DNA from: Heliomarina baculiformis
GTDB lineage: Bacteria > Pseudomonadota > Alphaproteobacteria > Rhodobacterales > Rhodobacteraceae
Assembly: GCF_019966545.1 (NCBI RefSeq)
Contig: NZ_JAIMIC010000004.1
Location: 62,001-126,000, forward strand
Length of the DNA stretch: 64,000 bases
Direction: 5' to 3'
The notes beneath the pieces are model-generated. The model worked only from the letters and a program-made list of their open reading frames with translations. It was not told the DNA's origin and ran no database searches. The translations under genes were made by a program, and so were the position numbers. Of this stretch, positions 24,690 to 33,631 are shown one piece after another (the first letter of the stretch is position 1; the number at the start of each line of letters is the position of its first letter).

Positions 24690-26629
24690 GCGCGGTCACT
24701 CTGGCTGATCTCACGTTCATCCTGGTCGCGCTGAAGCTCCTCCTGCTGGGCCTGAATGCGGTCGCGGTCGCCCGTGGGATAGGCTTCGAGCGGGGGCGTG
24801 CCGTCGTAAAGCGCCTGAAGCATCACGTCGCGAACGATGGGCGCTGCCGCGGATGAACCGCCGCCGCCATGTTCGACGACAACGGCAACCGCGTATTTCG
24901 GGTTGTCTGCCGGGGCGTAGGCGACATAGAGCGCATGGTCGCGCCGCTCCCACGGGAGGTCGGCGTTGCTGATGACACCGGCAGCGCGTTCGGCCTTGGT
25001 GATGTTGCGAACCTGGCTGGTGCCGGATTTACCGGCCATGCGCATGGTTTCCTCGATGATGCGCGAGCGATAGCCGGTGCCGCGCCGGTCATTGGCTACG
25101 GCGAACATGCCCTTGCGCACCTGACGCAGGTTGTTTTCATTCAGGCCGAGCGGTTCTGTCGAGAGGTTGGGTTGTTCGACCCCGTCGATGGATTTGACCA
25201 GCCGTGGCGTAACCTTGCGCCCGGTCGCGATGCGGGCAGACATGACCGCTAGTTGCAGCGGCGAGGCGAGGATATAGCCCTGCCCGATAGAGGCGTTGGC
25301 GGTGTCGCCGATCTGCCAGTTTTGGCCGTAGGTTTCCTGTTTCCACGCCTTGTCGGCGGCGAGACCGCGCGCCACGGCGGACATGGGGATATCATGGCGC
25401 ACGCCGATGCCCAGCTTGCGGGCCATTTCGGCGATGCGGTCGATGCCGACCTTGATTGCCACGTCGTAATAATAGACGTCGCAGCTTTGCTTGAGCGAGT
25501 TCAGCAGGTCCATGTGACCGTGCCCGCCCCGTTTCCAGCAGTGGAACCGGCGGCCCGAGATTTCCATGTGACCGGGGCACCAGACCGTATCGTTTGGGGA
25601 AACCGAGCCCGCTTCGAGCGCGGCAAGGGCGGTAACCATCTTGAAGGTCGAGCCGGGCGGATAGACGCCCTGCACCGATTTATTGGCGAGCGGGCGATAC
25701 TTGTCATCGCGCAGGCGACTGTAATCGGCGACCGAGATACCCTGAACGAAGAGGTTCGGATCGAAACTGGGCGAAGACACGATGGCCCGCAGGTCGCCTG
25801 TCTCGCAGTCAATGACCACGGCGCTGGCGCTTTCACCCTTGAGCCGGGCCTGCGTATAGGCCTGTAGTTCAGCGTCGATCGTCAGCTGGATATCGGCGCC
25901 TTCTTGACCTTCTTGCCGATCGAGTTCGCGCATGACGCGGCCCGTGGCATTAACCTCGACCCTTTTGGCGCCCGCCTTCCCGCGCAAGAGGTCCTCTTGC
26001 TTGGCTTCGAGACCGACCTTGCCGATGTGAAATCGGGGGATGCGCAGGACCGGTTCCGGATCCTCGATCTTTTCGAGATCGTAATCGCTGACCGGGCCGA
26101 CGTAGCCGACCACATGCGCGAGGTCGGGGCCGCGCGGGTAGACACGGGTCAGGCCGACCTCGGGCGTGATGCCGGGCAGGGCGGGGGCGTTGACCGCGAC
26201 GCGGCTCAGATCCTCCCACGTGACGCGGTCGGCGAGGGTTATGGGCAGGAAGGGCGGGCTGCGCCGCATTTCCACCATCGCCTGTTCCAGCTCGCCCGGG
26301 TCAAGCCGGACAAGCTTGGACAGGTTGGCGATGACCTGATCCACGTCGCCTGCATCCTCGCGTACGATGATGAGCCGGTAGCTCTGGACGTTGCGGGCCA
26401 GTACCTTGCCGTTGCGATCGAACAGTTCGCCGCGCGTCGGGGCGATCAGGCGGATGTTGATGCGGTTTTCCTCGGCGAGCAGACGGAACTGATCCGCCTG
26501 ATCCACCTGGAGGTGCCGCATCCGCAGGCCGAGCGCGCCGACAAAGGCCAGCTGCAAGCCGCCCATTACCGCCGTGCGGCGGGTCAGCTTGCCCTGCGAA
26601 TGGCCCTGATCCTTGACTTTGCGTTTCAT
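24686..26629 (-). CDS. mrdA: Penicillin-binding protein 2 (elongation transpeptidase)
   Basis: A 647-residue class B PBP with one N-terminal membrane segment (TAVMGGLQLAFVGALGL), a dimerisation/pedestal domain, and a transpeptidase domain. The active-site serine is in PGSTFK (after GVYPPGSTFKMVTALAALE), the second motif is SCD in LKQSCDVYYY, and the third is KSGT in MAGKSGTSQVRN. It cross-links side-wall peptidoglycan with RodA in the MreBCD machine. It overlaps mreD upstream and rodA downstream by 4 bp each. The C-terminus is rich in Gln, Asp and Arg. Confidence 0.96.
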   Translation of the reverse strand: MKRKVKDQGHSQGKLTRRTAVMGGLQLAFVGALGLRMRHLQVDQADQFRLLAEENRINIRLIAPTRGELFDRNGKVLARNVQSYRLIIVREDAGDVDQVIANLSKLVRLDPGELEQAMVEMRRSPPFLPITLADRVTWEDLSRVAVNAPALPGITPEVGLTRVYPRGPDLAHVVGYVGPVSDYDLEKIEDPEPVLRIPRFHIGKVGLEAKQEDLLRGKAGAKRVEVNATGRVMRELDRQEGQEGADIQLTIDAELQAYTQARLKGESASAVVIDCETGDLRAIVSSPSFDPNLFVQGISVADYSRLRDDKYRPLANKSVQGVYPPGSTFKMVTALAALEAGSVSPNDTVWCPGHMEISGRRFHCWKRGGHGHMDLLNSLKQSCDVYYYDVAIKVGIDRIAEMARKLGIGVRHDIPMSAVARGLAADKAWKQETYGQNWQIGDTANASIGQGYILASPLQLAVMSARIATGRKVTPRLVKSIDGVEQPNLSTEPLGLNENNLRQVRKGMFAVANDRRGTGYRSRIIEETMRMAGKSGTSQVRNITKAERAAGVISNADLPWERRDHALYVAYAPADNPKYAVAVVVEHGGGGSSAAAPIVRDVMLQALYDGTPPLEAYPTGDRDRIQAQQEELQRDQDEREISQSDRA

Positions 26630-27165
26630 GCGCGGCCCCCTAGCGTTCCCGCATCATTCGGGGCCGGTCGCCGCACGCCCAGAAGGAATTGGGAAACGAG
26701 AACGATGAGCGGATAGATCATCACGGTTAAGATCATCTGTATCAGGCTGGGGGTCAATGCCGGTGGCGGCACCAGCACCAGCCCGAGGATCAGGCGGTTG
26801 AGCAGCGTCACGCCCACCACGACGATGCAGACCGCGGCCCATTCGCCGAGGAAACTGGCATCGCTGAGGACCTGCGTCCGGTATTTCAGATATTCACCCC
26901 CCAGCACGACGAGTAGCGCAAACAGACCCGGCGGGCGCTGGAACATAAGGTCGGCCATCAGCATTACGCCCGCCATCAGCAGCAACGGCACGTAATCCGG
27001 GCGGCGCAGCGCCCATGCATAGGTAAAGGCCAGCAACAAGTCCGGCGGCGCCCAGCGGCGCGGCTGGGTATCGAGCGGCAGCAGGTGAAAGAAGATGATC
27101 ACCAGCGCCAGCGCCACATAGGCAATCCGCATCGTCCAGATATGGGGAGTGTTCCGCTCAGCCAT
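26626..27165 (-). CDS. mreD: Rod shape-determining protein MreD
   Basis: A 179-residue integral membrane protein with about five to six hydrophobic segments, matching MreD in size and position. Sequence conservation of MreD is low, but PPDLLLAFTYAWALRRPDYVPLLLMAGVMLMADLMFQRPPGLFALLVVLGGEYLKYR is typical of the Rhodobacteraceae form. ATG at 27165 is preferred over a frame extending to 27312, because the extension lies inside mreC and is not hydrophobic. It overlaps mreC by 8 bp and mrdA by 4 bp. It bridges MreC and the PBP2-RodA synthase. Confidence 0.9.
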   Translation of the reverse strand: MAERNTPHIWTMRIAYVALALVIIFFHLLPLDTQPRRWAPPDLLLAFTYAWALRRPDYVPLLLMAGVMLMADLMFQRPPGLFALLVVLGGEYLKYRTQVLSDASFLGEWAAVCIVVVGVTLLNRLILGLVLVPPPALTPSLIQMILTVMIYPLIVLVSQFLLGVRRPAPNDAGTLGGRA

Positions 27166-28075
27166 CGGCGGGGTTTCTCGGCTCGGGCAGCATGAGTGGG
27201 TTCGTATCGGTCGAGAGCATTGGTGCAACCACGTCGCCGGGGTTCTCGACACGTTCGGTGCCGTGATGGCGCAGGACACGCAGGAATTCGAGACGTTCGT
27301 AATCGGCGGCAAGGCGCACGCGCAGCCGGCCCGACGGGGCAGCGGCGACCTGTCCGATCAGGAGCCCGGCGGGAAAGACGCCACCATCGCCCGAGCTTAC
27401 CACCCGGTCGCCGGGCCGTACGAGATCGGGGTTCTCAAGAAAATCAACAACGGGCGCGACCGTGTTGTCGCCGCGGATGAGCGCGGTCTGGCCCGAGGGC
27501 TGGATTACGGCCGGGATCGAGCTTGCCGCGTCGGTCAGAAGGATCACCCGGCTGGTTGTGTCGCCGGTGCCGGAAATGCGACCGACGAGGCCAATGCCGT
27601 CCATTGCCGCCCAGCCATCCATGATGCCGTCGCGCGCGCCGACGTTCAGCAGAACCGACTGACGGAAAGGCGAGCCGGAATCGGCCATCACGACGCCGGT
27701 CACGTAGGTCAGGCGCGGGTCGAGACGGACGTTGTTGAGATCGAGCAGGCGGGCGTTTTCCTGTTCAAGCTGAAGCGCCGCCTCTTTCCATGCCTGCATC
27801 TGACGGAGCTCGCTGCGCAATTCGCGGTTCTGTTCGGCAAGACGCCGGTAGCTTTGGAAATTGCGGAACAGGTTGATCGTGCCGGTGACCGGAACCATCG
27901 CCCATTCCATGTTGGGCACCACCATTTCCGTTACCTGTGCGCGAAAACGTTCGACGCGCGGGCTGTCGATGCGCCAGACGAGGAAGATCGCGAGCAGGCA
28001 CAGGCAGACAACGCCGAGCAGCATGCGCCGCAGCGGGCCTACGTAGTCATCGCGTTGTGACCGGTCCTTGGCCAA
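27158..28075 (-). CDS. mreC: Rod shape-determining protein MreC
   Basis: A 305-residue bitopic protein with a short cytoplasmic start (AKDRSQRDDYVGPLRR), one membrane helix (LLGVVCLCLLAIFLVW), a coiled coil (SYRRLAEQNRELRSELRQMQAWKEAALQLEQENARL) and a periplasmic beta domain. MreC activates PBP2. The chosen start is TTG at 28075 with GAAGGGCGAG upstream, giving the family N-terminus. A frame reaching 28156 adds a basic stretch without support. The gene lies 163 bp after mreB on the same strand. Confidence 0.93.
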   Translation of the reverse strand: MAKDRSQRDDYVGPLRRMLLGVVCLCLLAIFLVWRIDSPRVERFRAQVTEMVVPNMEWAMVPVTGTINLFRNFQSYRRLAEQNRELRSELRQMQAWKEAALQLEQENARLLDLNNVRLDPRLTYVTGVVMADSGSPFRQSVLLNVGARDGIMDGWAAMDGIGLVGRISGTGDTTSRVILLTDAASSIPAVIQPSGQTALIRGDNTVAPVVDFLENPDLVRPGDRVVSSGDGGVFPAGLLIGQVAAAPSGRLRVRLAADYERLEFLRVLRHHGTERVENPGDVVAPMLSTDTNPLMLPEPRNPADG

Positions 28076-28238
28076 GTCTCGCCCTTCGTGTCGGTTGCGC
28101 CGGGGCAAGCGACCCCTTTGCCTGTGAGCCGGGGCAGGGGAATGCCCTCTGGTCAATGGATCGGGGACGTCTTGGCGCCCCTGAGATGCGATCCTGATCT
28201 TTCACTGACAACCGGCGGGGCCGGGATGTCAGACGGTG

Positions 28239-29587
<1,349 letters not shown>

Positions 29588-31162
29588 TCAGGACACGTCC
29601 TTGTAGCTGATTTCGCGCTTGTCCTCGCCGGGGGCGGATTTTTCGCGCCGGACGATGAGGCGGTTGAGCGCGTTCACATAGGCCTTGGCCGAAGCGACAA
29701 CGGTGTCGGTATCCGCCGACTGGCCGGTGACGACGCGGCCGTCTTCCTCCATGCGGACAGAGACCGTTGCCTGCGCGTCGGTGCCTTCGGTCACGGCGTG
29801 CACCTGATAGAGCTGCAGCCGCGCGGAATGCGGGAAGAGCGCCTTGACCGCGTTGAATGTCGCATCCACCGGGCCGTCACCGGATTGGGTTGTGGATTGC
29901 GGCGCGCCGTCGATGATCATGGTCAGCTCGGCTGTCTGAGGACCGTGCATGCCGCAGACGACCTTGAGGTCGGTGACCTTGAGGCGGTCGTTCTCGGGGT
30001 CTTCGCCTACGCGCATCAGTGCGATGAGGTCTTCGTCATAGACCTCTTTCTTGCGGTCGGCGAGTTCCTTGAACCGGACGAAGACGTCCTTGAGCTGGTT
30101 GTCCCCGACCTCGAACCCGAGGTTCTTGAGTTTATCGCGCAGCGCGGCTCGGCCCGAGTGCTTGCCCATGACGAGGTTGGATTCCGTCAGGCCTACATCG
30201 GCCGGGCGCATGATCTCGAAGGTTTCGACGTTCTTGAGCATGCCGTCCTGATGGATGCCGGATTCATGCGCAAAGGCGTTCTTGCCGACGATGGCCTTGT
30301 TGAACTGCACCGGAAAGCCCGACACGGTCGCGACCCGGCGCGAGATGTTCATGATCTTGGTGGTATCGACGCCAGTGGTCCACGGCATGATGTCATGGCG
30401 GACCTTGAGCGCCATCACGACTTCTTCGAGCGCGGTGTTGCCTGCGCGTTCGCCAAGGCCGTTGATGGTGCATTCGATCTGGCGCGCGCCGCCCGCAACT
30501 GCGGCCAGCGAGTTCGCCGTCGCCATGCCAAGGTCATTGTGGCAGTGCGTGGCAAAGACAACGTCTTCGGCCCCGGGGACTTCGGCAATCAGGCGCTTGA
30601 TCAGATCGGCGGATTCGGCGGGCGCCGTGTAACCGACGGTGTCGGGAATGTTGATCGTGGTCGCCCCGGCCTTGATCGCGATTTCCACAACGCGGGCAAG
30701 GTAATCCCATTCGGTCCGGGTGGCATCCATCGGTGACCATTGCACGTTGTCGCAGAGGTTGCGCGCATGGCTCACGGTTTCATGGATGCGCTCGGCCATC
30801 TGGTCCTGCGTGAGGTTCGGGATGGCGCGATGCAGCGGCGAGGTGCCGATGAAGGTGTGGATGCGCGGTTGGGCGGCGTGCTTGACGGCCTCCCAGCAGC
30901 GGTCGATGTCAGGGAACTGGGCGCGGGCAAGGCCGCAGATCACGCTGTTCTTGGAGTTCTGCGCGATTTCGCTGACTGCCTTGAAGTCGCCTTCGGAGGC
31001 GATGGGAAACCCGGCCTCGATAATGTCGACGCCCATTTCATCCAGCAGCCCGGCAATTTCGAGCTTTTCGGCGTGGGTCATGGTCGCGCCGGGCGATTGC
31101 TCGCCGTCACGAAGGGTCGTGTCGAAGATCAGAACGCGATCTTTGTCAGTTGCATATGTCAT
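29588..31162 (-). CDS. leuA: 2-isopropylmalate synthase
   Basis: A 524-residue enzyme that condenses acetyl-CoA with 2-oxoisovalerate, the first committed step to leucine. The HMGL-like TIM barrel starts VLIFDTTLRDGEQSPGA, with the metal-binding HCHNDLGMATANS and GLGERAGNTALEE. A linker (VGKNAFAHESGIHQDGMLKN) leads to the C-terminal leucine-sensing regulatory domain (LQLYQVHAVTEGTDAQATVSV). Feedback inhibition by leucine is therefore expected. ATG at 31162 gives the family start (TYATDKDRVLIFDTTLRDG); a frame 11 codons longer is not supported. A leader peptide and hairpins lie upstream. Confidence 0.97.
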   Translation of the reverse strand: MTYATDKDRVLIFDTTLRDGEQSPGATMTHAEKLEIAGLLDEMGVDIIEAGFPIASEGDFKAVSEIAQNSKNSVICGLARAQFPDIDRCWEAVKHAAQPRIHTFIGTSPLHRAIPNLTQDQMAERIHETVSHARNLCDNVQWSPMDATRTEWDYLARVVEIAIKAGATTINIPDTVGYTAPAESADLIKRLIAEVPGAEDVVFATHCHNDLGMATANSLAAVAGGARQIECTINGLGERAGNTALEEVVMALKVRHDIMPWTTGVDTTKIMNISRRVATVSGFPVQFNKAIVGKNAFAHESGIHQDGMLKNVETFEIMRPADVGLTESNLVMGKHSGRAALRDKLKNLGFEVGDNQLKDVFVRFKELADRKKEVYDEDLIALMRVGEDPENDRLKVTDLKVVCGMHGPQTAELTMIIDGAPQSTTQSGDGPVDATFNAVKALFPHSARLQLYQVHAVTEGTDAQATVSVRMEEDGRVVTGQSADTDTVVASAKAYVNALNRLIVRREKSAPGEDKREISYKDVS

Positions 31163-31196
31163 TTGGGTTTCTTTCCGTATCTGTCCTAAAGCCAAT

Positions 31197-31248
31197 GGCG
31201 CGCGGGCTGCCTCCTCTGAGCGGGCGCGCCGGATGGCACGCTCAGAGG
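31197..31248 (-). promoter_or_regulatory. Candidate leucine attenuator with competing hairpins
   Basis: Two stems cannot form together. Stem A pairs 31239-31248 with 31213-31222 (10 bp) and contains the stop codon of the leader peptide. Stem B pairs GGCGCGC at 31224-31230, which lies in the loop of A, with 31197-31203, so it encloses the second arm of A. A ribosome stalled on the Leu codons just upstream would cover stem A and favour B, or the reverse. No run of U follows either stem, so the exact terminator form is uncertain. Confidence 0.5.
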
Positions 31249-31325
31249 CGGGTTAGGATCAGTAGTCCACGCAGGACGGCGCCGCATGAAGCGGACAGGG
31301 TCGCGATATGTGCGTGGCGTGTCAT
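31242..31325 (-). CDS. leuA leader peptide, Leu-rich
   Basis: A 27-codon frame on the minus strand from ATG at 31325 to TGA at 31242, about 80 bp upstream of leuA. The peptide ends LRGLLILTRL before the stop, and six of its codons are for leucine, five within the last ten (CTG, CTA, CTG, CTA, CTC). This is the layout of an amino-acid attenuation leader. No Shine-Dalgarno sequence precedes the ATG, but a -10 box TATAAAT ends 7 bases before it, so the message would start at or within a few bases of the ATG. Leaderless leader peptides are known from alphaproteobacterial trpL. The function is inferred, but the codon content is direct. Confidence 0.7.
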   Translation of the reverse strand: MTRHAHIATLSASCGAVLRGLLILTRL

Positions 31326-31332
31326 GGCTGCG

Positions 31333-31361
31333 ATTTATATCGCCATCTTGGTAAATGGAAA
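31333..31361 (-). promoter_or_regulatory. Promoter of the leuA leader
   Basis: On the minus strand, TTTCCA (31356-31361) and TATAAA (31334-31339) are spaced 16 bp apart. The -10 is strong and the -35 weak. Transcription would start at about 31325-31327, at the first base of the leader peptide ATG or just before it. Confidence 0.5.
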
Positions 31362-31362
31362 C

Positions 31363-31712
31363 CCCTGAATTTCCCTGTGCACTTACTTTTGGCGGGAACT
31401 GCAGAGCCTTGAGAGGCTAAGATCAGTGCCAACGGGACTTTCGATAATCCTTTAAGAGTAGTAGATTTTCCCGCTTGCCGCATTCGGTCAGGGAACGGCG
31501 AAGTAATTTTAGTTACAAAATATATTCTGAAGGCCTCAATACCTGCGCTAAAAGTGAGACATTAACATTCTTCTTTTCTGATTTTCTTCGCGCACGGGTG
31601 GATTCTTTATATTCGTTAAAGTACCCAATCCAAAAATCAGGGTACTGTTCCCGGTCACTCCGGGCAAAAAATGCCCGGGGCAGTCGGTAATGGGTACTAA
31701 GGTTCAATTGAA
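31363..31712. promoter_or_regulatory. AT-rich gap between leuA and the histidine kinase
   Basis: About 350 bp with no supported gene. The half 31440-31640 is notably AT-rich. Features seen: an inverted repeat GTACCC (31621-31626) / GGGTAC (31640-31645) with another GGGTAC at 31692-31697 just upstream of the kinase start, and a hairpin CCGGGCA/TGCCCGG (31660-31666 with 31672-31678) with an A-rich loop. They are candidate control sites for the kinase gene. A 64-codon frame on the minus strand is not convincing. Confidence 0.4.
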
Positions 31713-33473
31713 TTGAGACAGTCTTGCCTGCAGCTGAACGTCAGCGACCCGGCGGTTATTGTCCTTTTGGTGACCTGCGGTTTTGTCGCCTGGGTGTTGG
31801 TCGCGCTCAACCGCTATCCGAACACGCGCGGGCATAAATGGGCCAGGCTGGCGCTTTACGGCTGCTTTTTCTGGCTGATCTGCCCGATGTTCGAAGCGTC
31901 GAGCCACACCGCCGAATGCGCCCGGTTCTGGGGCGAAGCGGCTTGGCCGCCCATCGTCGTGACCATTTCGGCCTGGTCTTTCTTTATCTACGAATACGCG
32001 ACGCGCAAATCCGTGCCTTTGCTGGTCTGGGTGAAATGTATCTTGATCACGCCAGTTGTGGTGTTCGTCGCCGCGAGTGTTTCTCCGTCGGCGGAGCATT
32101 TCTATACGTATGTTCGCCCGATCCAATCCGGTGCCGAGCGTGGCTATGAATTCGGCCATGGGGCAGTTTTCTACTTTTTCATGGTTTTCATCAATGCCGT
32201 GTTGTTTGCGTCGTTGTTCCTTGCGGTACGCGCCGCGCTAAAAGCACCGGTCGTTGTGCGGCGTTTCGTAGAGAAATTGCTGATCGCGACGGCATTTCCC
32301 TGGCTGGGGAACGCTGTTTACCTCACGTCGGACGTGACGATCCTGGGGCTTGATCCCACACCGATGCTTATTTCGCTATCGGCCGGCGTGGTCATCTGGC
32401 TGATGCTGGACAAACGCTGGATGGACATGAAATCCATCGGGCGGGATTATCTTTATCTCAATTCCCGCGATCCGATACTGTTCATCACCGATGAAGGCAA
32501 GCTTTTGGATGCGAACCCCGATGCAAAACGGGTTTTCCACCTTGAGGGCCTGTCTGGCAGTCAGAGTGTCGTCAATCATCCGCAGCTTGGCACAATGGTG
32601 TCACAGCTTGGCGAAAACGGGGATGATGGCGATATGCGCATCATCGAGGCCGGCGGGCGGAAATTTGCGCCACGTGTGAACCCGCTGGTGCTGCCGCATG
32701 TGGGCAAGCGCTTTGGCTGGCTTCTGACCCTGATGGACGTGACCGCACGTGAAGAGGCGGCTGCGAGGACGAGGGCGGCCGATCTTGCCAAGAGCCAATT
32801 TCTTTCGACCATCACGCATGAATTGCGGACGCCTCTGACAGTAATCAAGGGATCGGTCCAGCTGATGTCCCGGATCAAGGACAAGGGGGACGTTGAAAGT
32901 TTTGAGCGCCTCCTGACTCTCGCTGAAACCAACGCCGAGACCCTGTCGCGGCTGGTGAACGACTTGCTCGCGGTTCAGAGGTTCGAGAATTCCGAAGAGG
33001 ACATGAAATTCGACCGGATCGTTCTGGACGATCTGGTCAAACGCGTGGCCGACCGGGTGAAGCAAGAACGCCGCAGCAAGACTGTCACGATCGAAACGCA
33101 TCTGCCCGATCTGCCGCTGGCTGTAGAAGGTGAAAAGCAAGCGCTGGAACAGGTTGTGGAAAACATCCTTTCCAATTCGATCAAGTTTTCGGGGGACCCT
33201 GTAAAGATCGTCGTCACGCTGGACAGCGACGAGGACAATGCCCGGATCCGTGTGAGCGATAATGGTCATGGCATTCCCGAAGGGTCCGAAGAGCAGGTCT
33301 TTGGCATGTTCACCCAGCTAGATTCCTCGGATACGCGCATGGGCGGCGGTTCGGGGATTGGCATGCATATCAGCCGCCGCATCGTCCAACGCCATTCCGG
33401 CAGACTTTCATACGAAAGCGTGCTGGGCGAAGGGACGACCTTCACGGTGACGTTGCCACTGGCGGCGAAGTAG
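31713..33473 (+). CDS. Membrane sensor histidine kinase (7TM-PAS-HisKA-HATPase)
   Basis: A 586-residue kinase. Residues 1-230 hold seven hydrophobic segments resembling the 7TM sensor module of some kinases. A PAS-like domain follows at about 240-345 (DPILFITDEGKLLDANPDAKRVF). The phosphorylated histidine is H369 in STITHELRTPLTVIKG. The ATPase has N box QVVENILSNSIKFS, G1 VSDNGHGIP, and G2 GGGSGIGMHISRRIV. The start is TTG at 31713, the only one that keeps the first membrane segment, with AAGG about 10 nt upstream. No response regulator lies next to it, so it is an orphan. The signal is unknown. Confidence 0.85.
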   Translation: MRQSCLQLNVSDPAVIVLLVTCGFVAWVLVALNRYPNTRGHKWARLALYGCFFWLICPMFEASSHTAECARFWGEAAWPPIVVTISAWSFFIYEYATRKSVPLLVWVKCILITPVVVFVAASVSPSAEHFYTYVRPIQSGAERGYEFGHGAVFYFFMVFINAVLFASLFLAVRAALKAPVVVRRFVEKLLIATAFPWLGNAVYLTSDVTILGLDPTPMLISLSAGVVIWLMLDKRWMDMKSIGRDYLYLNSRDPILFITDEGKLLDANPDAKRVFHLEGLSGSQSVVNHPQLGTMVSQLGENGDDGDMRIIEAGGRKFAPRVNPLVLPHVGKRFGWLLTLMDVTAREEAAARTRAADLAKSQFLSTITHELRTPLTVIKGSVQLMSRIKDKGDVESFERLLTLAETNAETLSRLVNDLLAVQRFENSEEDMKFDRIVLDDLVKRVADRVKQERRSKTVTIETHLPDLPLAVEGEKQALEQVVENILSNSIKFSGDPVKIVVTLDSDEDNARIRVSDNGHGIPEGSEEQVFGMFTQLDSSDTRMGGGSGIGMHISRRIVQRHSGRLSYESVLGEGTTFTVTLPLAAK

Positions 33474-33580
33474 CCGTTCAGAATCGTGTTCCGCGTCTTC
33501 CTGTTCTGATTTAACGGTGTTGGGCTGGGTCCAGTCGGAGAGCAGGGCTTGATGGCCGCCCGACGGGTGATGTGACGCCA

Positions 33581-33619
33581 CTGCCCCGGCCAGGTCAGTA
33601 CGCTCCTTGGCCGTGGCAG
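33581..33619. terminator. Hairpin between the kinase and MORN genes
   Basis: CTGCCCCGGCCA (33581-33592) pairs with TGGCCGTGGCAG (33608-33619) at 11 of 12 positions, with a 15-nt loop. It lies in the 158-bp gap between converging genes and can serve both strands. There is no clear U-tract on either side. Confidence 0.45.
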
Positions 33620-33631
33620 ATGCTTACCGCT

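Noticed and set aside
27166-27312. Longer start for mreD
   Set aside because: The extension lies within mreC, is polar and Cys-rich, and the ATG at 27165 gives the expected MreD length.
31513-31707. 64-codon open frame on the minus strand between leuA and the kinase
   Set aside because: It begins with TTG, has no Shine-Dalgarno sequence, runs through a hairpin, and has no recognisable product.
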